From G963668435 sp963668435 (GTDB taxonomy: Bacteria > Latescibacterota > Latescibacteria > Latescibacterales > Latescibacteraceae): a stretch of 64,000 bases of DNA. The position numbers and the translations under genes were made by a program. Of the stretch, positions 26,274 to 34,746 are shown in pieces. How positions within the stretch are numbered: the first letter of the stretch is position 1; each line of letters begins with the position of its first letter. The stretch spans positions 868,001-932,000 of the forward strand of contig CAXXSC010000008.1 of assembly GCA_963668435.2 (NCBI GenBank), written 5' to 3'. The notes beneath the pieces were generated by a model. The model was not told where the DNA came from. It saw only the letters and a program-made list of their open reading frames with translations, and did no database searches.

Positions 26274-29273
26274 ATGAAAAAGACATTGCTGATTTTAGTT
26301 CCGCTGCTGCTTTTCTCCGCGTTAGCGGCCAATGCCGCCCCCGGACGCATCGAGAGGACAATCTCCGGCGAAGGCTGGAAACTCTGGCTCGACAAGGAGG
26401 CCGAGTGGATCGACGACGATCTCTATCTGCCGCCGCTCGACATTGACAGAATTCCGGAAAATCCGCCGACGTGCGGCTGGGATGAGCTCTATGCCATCGA
26501 AAGCCTCGACGTCTCTGTTCCCGGCACCGTGGAGCAGTATTGCTGGAGCGAAAACGGAAATTTCGTCGGGCGCGCAGGCGACTACCGCGGTGTTTCCTGG
26601 TGGAGCACCGAATTCACTCTCGACCGCTCGATGCAGGGAAAACGCATCCTGCTCGACTTCGAATGCGCCAATCTTCGCGCCGAGGTCTATGTGAACGGGA
26701 AACTCGTCGGCTATGATGTCATCGGCAACACCTCATTCCAGGCCGACGCCACAAGCGCGGTTGATTTCGGCGAGGCAAACAGGCTCGATGTCCGTATAAC
26801 CGACGCCGGTGGAAATTTCACATGGCCCGCCCACATTGTATTCAAATGGGGAGACAAAACCATCCCGATTGTCAGGGGATTCGGCGGCATCACGGGCGAG
26901 GTGAAACTCGTGGCTGTCGATGATATTCGTGTCGACGATATTTATGTCCAGAACACACCGAAACCGCACACCGCCAATGTTTTCACGTGGCTCGATAACA
27001 GCTCGGGATCCGCGAAATCGGGTACGGTCACGGTCGCTATTGAGGATTACCGTGACAGCTCGAACATAATCTGGGAAAAAACCCAGAAAGTCTCGGTTCC
27101 TGCGGACGGCGCCGATTTCGAGTTCAAAGTCACCGCATCGAAAGCCAAACTGTGGGGCATCCTCGACCCCAACCTTTATAACGCGGTTGTCACTTTCGAG
27201 AGCGATGACGGCACCGTAAAAGACACAATGAAGCGCCGTTTCGGTTTCCGCTGGTTCGATATCGGCGAGAAGAATGGTGATCAGCGATTCTATCTCAACG
27301 GCGAACGCGTATTCATCATGGCAAATGTCCACCGTGGCTACTGGTCGACTAACGGCATTTTCCCCACCGGGGAGATGGTGAAAAAGGATGTAGAGATCGC
27401 CATCGAAATGGGTTTCAACGCCATCGCCTATCACAACGCCATCGGCCACCCGCTCCTGGTGAAATATGCCGACGAGTACGGCCTTCTCGCCACCGGAGAA
27501 TCTGCGGGCTACCGTATCAACGACAACGACGGCAAGCCGGTGCCCGACAAACTGACACGCGATATACGGCGCGAAAAACTGTTCCGTTTCGTGAAACGCG
27601 ACCGCTCCTGCCCCTCGATTATAGCTTACATGCTCAAGAATGAGGACGGCAACACACCTGATGACGACGATAAGGCGAATATCGCTAAAGTCCGCGAGCT
27701 CGATCCCACGCGGACAGTGCTCTACACCGGCGACTGCGACCGTCTGCGCCGTCAGCACGAGGGACTCGCTAAAAATCCGCTCAAGCTATTCTATAAACCC
27801 TACGATGATACCGACTACTGGTACGGCTGGTTTGACAAGCACCACTGGAACCGCTATGCGGGCTACATGGACGACTGGTGTTACCGTAATCCGAACAACT
27901 ACATGCGCCTTAACTCGGTCGACGGCGATTCCACGACAACGATCAAGAAGGACGAGATCATTTTCTATGGCGAGGAAGGTGCATTCGGCACCATGCTCAC
28001 CCTCGGAAAAATCCGCGAGGAACTCTGGCGTCAGGGATCGTCCGACGGCTGGCGTGAAAACGAGCATATCGACTGGTACGAGTACTGGGACCGTTTCCTT
28101 GACGAAAGCGGATACCGATCCTCCTATCCCACGGTGGACGACCTGACAATCGCGCTCGGTGCGAACATGCATTATTTCCACGGCCGCGTGATCGAGAACG
28201 CCCGCATGTCAAACATAATCGACGCCTACAACCTCAACGGCTGGTCGGCGGCAGGGACGCACACCGACCTGGTCGATGCTTACCGTAATCCGACCGGCGA
28301 CCCGTCAATCATTGCATACTACAATCAGCCGCTCTACGTGGCGGTGAAAATCCGTGACAAGGTCATGCCGACCGGCACACGGCCTGTCGCCGACTTATTC
28401 CTTGTCAATGAAGTGAACCTCAAGGGGCGCAGGACTCTCGTTCTCGAACTGAAATCACCCTCGGGCGAGACAGTATTTTCCGAAAGCTACAATGTAACAA
28501 TCAAGGGCGGAGAAGAATACGGCCAGCTTCTGGTCGAGGAAATCGCTCTTCCGGCAGTCGCAGAGCACGGCTACTATACGCTGAACGCCAGCATCGGCAA
28601 GGGCAAATCAGTCGACTGCACCGGTTTCGACAAGCTCTTTGCGATAGACCTTACGAACGGTCCGGGCATTGCCGGTAAAGCCGCGCTGCTCGACAGCTCC
28701 GGCAAAATAAACGCCCTGCTGAAAGATACACGGGGAATCACCCTGCCGGAGTTCGAGGCGGGCATGAAACAGATGGACCTGATCATTGTCGGCGAGCATG
28801 ATTTCAACGCAATCAGGCGCTCGCTCTATAACGATATCATGGAACAGACCGCCAACGGCGCCAGGCTTATTGTCCTCGACAACACCGAGCTTTGGGCATC
28901 CCAGTGGGACAATATCCACGGCTACCAGTGCGTACAGTATAACGGGGAGATGAATTTCGGGAGCAACGGCAGGCTGTTTGTCGGAAAAAGCGCGCTTCTC
29001 GAGGGGCTTCCGCAGTCACAGTCCATGAACTGGGAATACCAGATATTCTATCGTGACAGAATCAAGGGGCTCGATATCGGCAGAGGTGGATTCGAGACAG
29101 TCGTTGCCGAGGCGGCCCAGAACCGTAAGGATATCGCGACCACTGTCGCCCGTATCCCGTTCGCACGAGGTGAGATCATAGCCAGCAGGCTTGACATCCT
29201 CCCCTACCTCGGTTCACCGATGCCGCAGGCCGCCATGGCATCTAAAATGCTGCTGAACTTTATCGAAAAATAA
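26274..29273 (+). CDS. Secreted GH2-like glycoside hydrolase, copy 3
   Basis: A 999-residue paralogue of the two preceding GH2-like proteins, sharing the opening APGRIERTISGEGWKLWLD and the same five-part architecture. The signal peptide ends ALAANA. AAGGA precedes the ATG. The acid/base motif is present (RDRSCPSIIAYMLKNED, Glu457), as is the GEEGAFG nucleophile region. The barrel start differs from copies 1 and 2: MANVHRGYWSTNGIFP replaces MTRGFWPKNG, and GESAGYR replaces YEEPGGY. A different substrate is therefore plausible. It ends at a strong terminator shared with the convergent lipoprotein gene. Confidence 0.87.
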   Translation: MKKTLLILVPLLLFSALAANAAPGRIERTISGEGWKLWLDKEAEWIDDDLYLPPLDIDRIPENPPTCGWDELYAIESLDVSVPGTVEQYCWSENGNFVGRAGDYRGVSWWSTEFTLDRSMQGKRILLDFECANLRAEVYVNGKLVGYDVIGNTSFQADATSAVDFGEANRLDVRITDAGGNFTWPAHIVFKWGDKTIPIVRGFGGITGEVKLVAVDDIRVDDIYVQNTPKPHTANVFTWLDNSSGSAKSGTVTVAIEDYRDSSNIIWEKTQKVSVPADGADFEFKVTASKAKLWGILDPNLYNAVVTFESDDGTVKDTMKRRFGFRWFDIGEKNGDQRFYLNGERVFIMANVHRGYWSTNGIFPTGEMVKKDVEIAIEMGFNAIAYHNAIGHPLLVKYADEYGLLATGESAGYRINDNDGKPVPDKLTRDIRREKLFRFVKRDRSCPSIIAYMLKNEDGNTPDDDDKANIAKVRELDPTRTVLYTGDCDRLRRQHEGLAKNPLKLFYKPYDDTDYWYGWFDKHHWNRYAGYMDDWCYRNPNNYMRLNSVDGDSTTTIKKDEIIFYGEEGAFGTMLTLGKIREELWRQGSSDGWRENEHIDWYEYWDRFLDESGYRSSYPTVDDLTIALGANMHYFHGRVIENARMSNIIDAYNLNGWSAAGTHTDLVDAYRNPTGDPSIIAYYNQPLYVAVKIRDKVMPTGTRPVADLFLVNEVNLKGRRTLVLELKSPSGETVFSESYNVTIKGGEEYGQLLVEEIALPAVAEHGYYTLNASIGKGKSVDCTGFDKLFAIDLTNGPGIAGKAALLDSSGKINALLKDTRGITLPEFEAGMKQMDLIIVGEHDFNAIRRSLYNDIMEQTANGARLIVLDNTELWASQWDNIHGYQCVQYNGEMNFGSNGRLFVGKSALLEGLPQSQSMNWEYQIFYRDRIKGLDIGRGGFETVVAEAAQNRKDIATTVARIPFARGEIIASRLDILPYLGSPMPQAAMASKMLLNFIEK

Positions 29274-29292
29274 GAGTTCTCGACAGGCAAAT

Positions 29293-29323
29293 AAAAAAGG
29301 GGCAGAATATGCCCCTTTTTTAT
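29293..29323. terminator. Bidirectional hairpin terminator
   Basis: AAAAAGGGGC (29294-29303) pairs with GCCCCTTTTT (29311-29320); the loop is AGAATAT. It separates the GH2 operon from the convergent lipoprotein gene. Confidence 0.9.
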
Positions 29324-29339
29324 TGACCAAATCCAACTG

Positions 29340-30800
29340 TCAGCGGATAGCCGTACTCCTGAACACATCAATGAGCGCCTCGAAACGCTCCAATGAATCT
29401 TCGGCCGGTACATTATCGATATTAAGCGTTCTTCCACCAAACGAACCTGTCATGAGCGATTGTGAAGGTTTTGCGGCACTGAGGCCTTTCGCCGCATTGA
29501 CCGACAGGTTTGTATCGACAAGATGGGCTTTCGGCGGCAAATCCTCAACAAAAGAGTTGTATTCGAGATACACCAGCCCGACTCCCTGTGAAAGATACCA
29601 GTTCCGGATCATGCCGTCCATGGACAGATAGACGGGGATCGCATCAAAATCTTTGTAATATGCGGTTACCGTCTCCTTTGTGCCGGTTGTAAGCAAAGCG
29701 TCCCGGCTGTAGTGCTCCGTTTTCTCCTGATCACCAAAAATCCTGTCGTTATAGGTCCAGAGAACGGACAACGCATAGCTTTTCGTCTCGCTGTAATTCT
29801 CAGGGATATCGTTAACCGAGGGTACTATCAGGAATGCAGGCGAATATTCTGTTGTCAGCATAAGCTCTTCATCGGGATCACCATATGGATTGCCATCCCA
29901 TATTTTAATTTCCTCGACAGTTTTCGATACATAAACATTGTTATTTTCGAGAAAAATGTGATCGCTGATTTTATAATCATAATTTTTCACCCGCCCACCT
30001 GTTGTCACACGATACGATATCGTTGAAGTCCTGACATTTCCATCCAGAATATCGACATGAAGACTGAAAATTTCCCAAAGTTCTAATGACCCGTTTTCGT
30101 TTCTGAATGAAAAACGCGGCTCGATGTGCTCAAAATCCCATTCGGCATTCCTGAAAAACGGGAAATAAGAATCTGGAGCATAATCCGAAATTGTTACTAC
30201 TATGGTTTTCTCATCCTTTTTCTGGTCAGAATCGTAAGCAGTCAAAGTAATATTGTGCTCACCGATAGTCATTGAGGTGGGACGTATTTCGGAACCCCGG
30301 CCAATCTCGCCGTCTATGCTCGATCGCCAGACAAGGGAATCGCCGCTCAACTCACCGTCCTCCAGGTCAGAACCAAGTCCGGTAAATACGATATTTTCAA
30401 CGCTCATGAATTTTCCTGATGTGGGAGCGGTTATGCTTGCGTTCGGCTCTTCGCTATCAACGGTAAACAGGACCTCGCCGCTGTTCTCAGGATCCGGTGT
30501 CACAGTGATCGTGTATGTTGGAAAACCGCTTCTCCTGAGAGACAGTGAATAATCTCTCACGACAATATTCTCAAAAGTCGCCCATCCCTCGCTGTCTGTT
30601 GTAACCTCGGCTGTCTGCGGAACGGTATACAGCACACCATTGCTTATCGGCCTGCCTGCCTCATCAGTAACCAACACTTTCATATTGGTATATTGCTTTT
30701 CTTCAGGCTCTGTCGAGTTTTTCGAATCGCAGGCCGATATCACAATCAGCAATGCAAGAAAAAGTGTGTACACTGAATATTTCATATATTTCTTTTCCAT
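29340..30800 (-). CDS. Lipoprotein with carboxypeptidase-regulatory-like and Ig-like domains
   Basis: A 486-residue protein with a lipobox VISAC (about residue 24) after a hydrophobic signal. Residues ~40-115 look like a carboxypeptidase regulatory-like domain (KVLVTDEAGRPISNGVLYTV, ATFENIVVRDYSLSL). Residues ~120-205 form a PKD/Ig-like module (ASITAPTSGKFMSVENIVF, GEHNITLTAYDSDQKKDEKT). The remaining ~280 residues are beta-rich and unrecognised. Probably outer-membrane anchored. Two starts are possible (30800 or 30785); AAGGAG is nearer the first. The M6-like gene lies upstream on the same strand, 48 bp away, so they may be co-transcribed. Function unknown. Confidence 0.75.
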   Translation of the reverse strand: MEKKYMKYSVYTLFLALLIVISACDSKNSTEPEEKQYTNMKVLVTDEAGRPISNGVLYTVPQTAEVTTDSEGWATFENIVVRDYSLSLRRSGFPTYTITVTPDPENSGEVLFTVDSEEPNASITAPTSGKFMSVENIVFTGLGSDLEDGELSGDSLVWRSSIDGEIGRGSEIRPTSMTIGEHNITLTAYDSDQKKDEKTIVVTISDYAPDSYFPFFRNAEWDFEHIEPRFSFRNENGSLELWEIFSLHVDILDGNVRTSTISYRVTTGGRVKNYDYKISDHIFLENNNVYVSKTVEEIKIWDGNPYGDPDEELMLTTEYSPAFLIVPSVNDIPENYSETKSYALSVLWTYNDRIFGDQEKTEHYSRDALLTTGTKETVTAYYKDFDAIPVYLSMDGMIRNWYLSQGVGLVYLEYNSFVEDLPPKAHLVDTNLSVNAAKGLSAAKPSQSLMTGSFGGRTLNIDNVPAEDSLERFEALIDVFRSTAIR

Positions 30801-30848
30801 CCTTGGTGACTGCTCCTTGCAACGTTATTGAACCAAATTACGACACGT

Positions 30849-32897
30849 TTATCGAATGTACGTAAAACGCCTGGTCTCTGACAATGCTCCCGATCTCAGC
30901 CGATAGAGATACACACCAGAAGCGAGCCCTCCGGCATCGATCTGGACAGCATGCATTCCAACATCCTGACGTCCGCGGTCGATATACATTACTTTCTGAC
31001 CGATGCTGTTATAGACCTCCAGCTGGACATCTCCCGGAGCGGGCAATACATAGGATATTGTGGTCATGGCATTGAACGGGTTCGGATAGTTCTGATGGAG
31101 TGTTATCTGATAGGGACGAACTGTTTCGCCGGCATAACGGAATACTTTCTGTACAAGCGCGGGCTCGCCATCCCGTCCAAGCTCACTCACACTCACACCA
31201 AACTCGCTGACAATATCACTAAAATCCGTAAGCTCGATATTCATTGTTTCGATGATCGAGTTCCTGGCTGCCTCCTCGGTCCGTATCAGGCGGCGGGTAA
31301 CAAAATCATCGACCTCGTACGGTGCAAGCATGTCAAGCTCCTCTACAGTCAACCTGTCCTCGCTAATGGTGACAAGCGTTGAAGGCTTTCTGGCGGTTCC
31401 TGAACGTATAACATACACCCCCTGATCGGCGGCTTTTGCTGCCCCATCGAACCCGGTCGCGGCAAAACGGTGATAAGCTGCGCCTATGAACGGATAACGT
31501 TCCTCGAACCAATTATGGAACGGCGGCACAATACAATCAAAAAACATCATATCGCCGCTGGCACTTTTCCTGATCGAGAAAATTTCTATTCCGGTCTGCT
31601 TTTTCGAAAGTTTGGAATAGGTGTTGGGATTGGTATTTGAACCGAAATCGGTATAACGCTTTCCGTCAAACACATCGAACGAGTCACCCTCATTGCCGTT
31701 ATACTGTATGGTATATCTCGCGTTATGGGCCCAGAAATCGAGATTGTCCCCACCATTGATAGGATCGGGTTTCTTTCCTGTCGGATAACCAGCATCGATA
31801 TACCTGCCATCCGCACATTCAATATCACAGAGCTTGAAATACTCGTTATTGTTAACCTCGCCATCGTAACAATGTGAGATCAGAAGGCCGTCCTCCGGGA
31901 TATAACGATCATAATAAAGACCGCCGCTCCGACGATACTCGACAAGGAAATACTCATTATCATTAAGAGTGACCGGAATCTGATAAATTTTACCATCTAC
32001 CTGCCCCACATCCTTGACAGGGACACTTTCCTGAAAACCAAACAGTTTGACCAGATTTGTATTATGCGGACCGGCACAATCCATGCGAATCCTGTTATAG
32101 GCACAGGGCCCCATAGGACCGTTTTGATAATTCCAGCCAAGCGCCCCTTTGCCGAGGAAATCCCAGAATCCCACTCCTGCCGAGTCTGTCGCGGGAGAAT
32201 CGGGATCATAATCCTTATCCATAAGATCCATCGCGCCTTCATAGTAATGATGGGATATCTCGGAAATTATAGTGCCTACCGCCTCGTTTTTGCTGCTTGC
32301 GACAGCGATACAACCGCTCCACGTGTCAACCATGATAGACCGTCCATCGACACTGGTATCCGGTGTTATATATGTATCTTTCAGGCCAAGAGAGAAAATT
32401 CCTGTAGCGCCGTTGAAAAGAAAATTATACGGCCTTGTTCTCGGCATGAGCACAAGATAATCCACCATACCATCATCATCGGCGTTTCCCGGAATACCGT
32501 CACTGCCGTCGTTGTCCCAGTCGGAAAAATCGAAATCGGGATCATCTGCCAGAAGTTTCATGACATCGGATGCGTACAGGTTCATATTTCGGGGCACATA
32601 GTCCTCCGCCGGACGCGGCAATTCATAGTATTTCGGCGTGTACTCACCTGTAACGGTATATATTCCGAACATGACCCTGCTGACAAAATCATTGACACTT
32701 CCAAGTCCGCCATCGAATACTTCACTCGCCCAGGAAGGCGCATCAGTCACATCTGGGGCCTCACCCTTGAACTTGGTGAAAACTATCAGCATATGAAGTT
32801 TTTCAACTTTCCTGCCGGTCTGGTTTGCTACCGCAACTGTCCCGAAACAAGACAGAGTCACAGCAAGAAATAATATGTAGGATATTGTTTTCCGCAT
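30849..32897 (-). CDS. M6-metalloprotease-like secreted protein lacking the HExxH first His, with sorting domain
   Basis: A 682-residue protein with a signal peptide (ending VAVA). The region up to ~residue 400 follows the layout of M6/immune-inhibitor-A-type proteases: LHMLIVFTKFKGEAP, DFSDWDNDGSDGIPGNADDD, GMVDYLVLMP, and the box GTIISEISHHYYEGAMDLMD. That last box corresponds to the family HExGHxLGLPDLYD segment, but the first zinc His is Ser (SEISH, codons 32250-32264). A Ca-binding-like D-rich loop is kept. The last ~85 residues are a sorting domain (NYPNPFNAMTTISYVLP, LEVYNSIGQKV, ASGVYLYRL). Probably an exported pseudo-protease, or a protease using other ligands. The lipoprotein gene follows. 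Confidence 0.78.
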   Translation of the reverse strand: MRKTISYILFLAVTLSCFGTVAVANQTGRKVEKLHMLIVFTKFKGEAPDVTDAPSWASEVFDGGLGSVNDFVSRVMFGIYTVTGEYTPKYYELPRPAEDYVPRNMNLYASDVMKLLADDPDFDFSDWDNDGSDGIPGNADDDGMVDYLVLMPRTRPYNFLFNGATGIFSLGLKDTYITPDTSVDGRSIMVDTWSGCIAVASSKNEAVGTIISEISHHYYEGAMDLMDKDYDPDSPATDSAGVGFWDFLGKGALGWNYQNGPMGPCAYNRIRMDCAGPHNTNLVKLFGFQESVPVKDVGQVDGKIYQIPVTLNDNEYFLVEYRRSGGLYYDRYIPEDGLLISHCYDGEVNNNEYFKLCDIECADGRYIDAGYPTGKKPDPINGGDNLDFWAHNARYTIQYNGNEGDSFDVFDGKRYTDFGSNTNPNTYSKLSKKQTGIEIFSIRKSASGDMMFFDCIVPPFHNWFEERYPFIGAAYHRFAATGFDGAAKAADQGVYVIRSGTARKPSTLVTISEDRLTVEELDMLAPYEVDDFVTRRLIRTEEAARNSIIETMNIELTDFSDIVSEFGVSVSELGRDGEPALVQKVFRYAGETVRPYQITLHQNYPNPFNAMTTISYVLPAPGDVQLEVYNSIGQKVMYIDRGRQDVGMHAVQIDAGGLASGVYLYRLRSGALSETRRFTYIR

Positions 32898-33398
32898 ATT
32901 GATATGATTCCTTCTTATTTGTTTCCGTTCTGCCTGCCGAACATGCTATAGTATCATCAACCCTTAAACGTCGCTATGAATACACGGTTCCAGAATGCAC
33001 TGAAAGCCAATCATCAACAACGTCATATAGTATGGTAGATAAACCCCATTAAAAAAGCAACATTTTTTTTCAACACAATATTACAACAACACAAATATAC
33101 TCATACTTACACTTATTACATAAAACATATGAAACAAAGATATTTCACAGATCATTGTTTCCTGATCCGCTCATTTCTTTTGAGCGATATAACATTCCGG
33201 CTCTCGTTTCCAACGAAGATAATATATGATAAATTATACAAACGTGGGCTTATCTTTCGCAAGTTTTCCCGAAAGCCGTAAATTTCTTGCCAAGAGTAGC
33301 GGAATCCTCTTGTTTCCAGCCGCCAAACGTGTTAATCTAATCATGAGAAAAGCAAGAAGAACACTGGAATTTGCCAGTATAAAACGGAATTCCCGTCA
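32898..33398. promoter_or_regulatory. 501 bp AT-rich divergent region with an inverted repeat
   Basis: It lies between the divergent M6-like and Nramp-like genes and must hold both promoters. Bases ~33050-33130 are strongly AT-rich with poly-T and AC-rich tracts. CGCTCA (33168-33173) and TGAGCG (33181-33186) form a short inverted repeat with a 7-base spacer that could be an operator or weak hairpin. No riboswitch or RNA gene is recognised. Confidence 0.35.
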
Positions 33399-34676
33399 AT
33401 GACAGAATCTGCTGCAAAAAAAACATTCTTACAACGTCTCTGGCTCATACTCGTTTCCGTTGGACCCGGTATTTTCTGCATAGGTTACACTATCGGTACC
33501 GGGAGTGTGACCTCGATGGCTAAAGCGGGCTCGCAGTTCGGCATGCAGCTTCTGTGGGTGCTTAGTTTGAGCTGTCTTTTCGCCTGGGTTCTCATGGAAT
33601 CGTATGGCCGTTTCGCCATTGTCACCGGCAGGACCGCCATGCACGCGTTCAAAACCGAAATACGTTTCGGAAAGGTGCTGGCCGTGCTTACGATCTTCGG
33701 TGTTGTAACAGCGCAGTGGAACTCATTGACCGGCATTCTTGGCCTTTCTTCAGGGGCAATCTTCGAGGGCATCATGCTGTTCATGCCCGGTCTTGAACTG
33801 AGCCAGTACTGGACAGTCCTCGGTATCGCCGTCGCCATTATCTGCATCCTCTATGCATTCCTCCTTGTCGGACGCTATTCATTTTTCGAAAAAATACTCG
33901 TGTTTTTCGTGACCCTGATGGGGATCTCATTTATCTTTTCGCTTTTTATCGTACTGCCCTCCCCCGCCGAGATCGCTGCCGGTTTCGTTCCACGAATCCC
34001 GAAAACGGAGGGCGGTATGCTCATGGTCGCTGCGTTCGTTGGAACAACCATGGCAGCGCCGACATTCGTGGTCAGACCGCTTCTCATGCAGGGAAAAGGC
34101 TGGTCGATAGCAAACAGCAAAGATCAGAGCCGGGACGCTTTCATATCGGCCCTGCTCATGTTCGTAATCAGCGCCTCGGTCATGGGTGCGGCAACCGGCG
34201 CTCTCCATCACCGCGGCCTCACAATCACGAAAGTCCTCGATATGGTGACCACGCTTGAACCGGTGGCAGGCCGTTATGCAGTAGCTGTATTTCTCACCGG
34301 CACCCTGAGCGCCGGGCTCTCCTCGGTATTTCCCATCCTCATGGTGGCGCCGCTCCTGATCAGCGACTACCGTGCCGGAGTGCTCGACATGCGTTCGACC
34401 ATGTTTAGGATACTAACCGGAATCGCCTGCCTTTTCGGGCTTATTGTCCCGATATTCGGTGCGAATCCAATTGCGGCACAGATAGCCACCCAGGTGGCCG
34501 GCGTTTTCGTACTGCCGCTGGTTATCGCGGGCATTGCCTATCTTGTCAACAGAAAAGACCTAATGGGCGACTATCGCGCCGGGCTGCTTCTCAATATCGG
34601 TCTCGGCGCCGCATTCGTATTCTCATGTATTATATCGTATACAGGCATACTGGCATTGATGAAATTTTTCAGATAA
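33399..34676 (+). CDS. Nramp-related transporter lacking the canonical metal ligands
   Basis: A 425-residue protein with about 11 hydrophobic helices and the Nramp layout. The first helix reads VGPGIFCIGYTIGTGSVTSM; canonical Nramps have DPGN where this has I32-G-T-G35. In helix 6 the usual MPH motif is APT (A220-P221-T222 in TTMAAPTFVVRP). The Asp, Asn and Met that coordinate Mn/Fe are thus all missing. Nramp relatives with altered sites include Mg transporters and amino-acid carriers, so the substrate is unknown. It is an inner-membrane protein. It begins a plus-strand run with tex ~70 bp downstream. Confidence 0.82.
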   Translation: MTESAAKKTFLQRLWLILVSVGPGIFCIGYTIGTGSVTSMAKAGSQFGMQLLWVLSLSCLFAWVLMESYGRFAIVTGRTAMHAFKTEIRFGKVLAVLTIFGVVTAQWNSLTGILGLSSGAIFEGIMLFMPGLELSQYWTVLGIAVAIICILYAFLLVGRYSFFEKILVFFVTLMGISFIFSLFIVLPSPAEIAAGFVPRIPKTEGGMLMVAAFVGTTMAAPTFVVRPLLMQGKGWSIANSKDQSRDAFISALLMFVISASVMGAATGALHHRGLTITKVLDMVTTLEPVAGRYAVAVFLTGTLSAGLSSVFPILMVAPLLISDYRAGVLDMRSTMFRILTGIACLFGLIVPIFGANPIAAQIATQVAGVFVLPLVIAGIAYLVNRKDLMGDYRAGLLLNIGLGAAFVFSCIISYTGILALMKFFR

Positions 34677-34746
34677 ACCCGTATCACGCTCACCTGCGCC
34701 GCCGACGCGGCAGTTCAGTTCCATGAACCGGGGAGCATTGCTCTAA

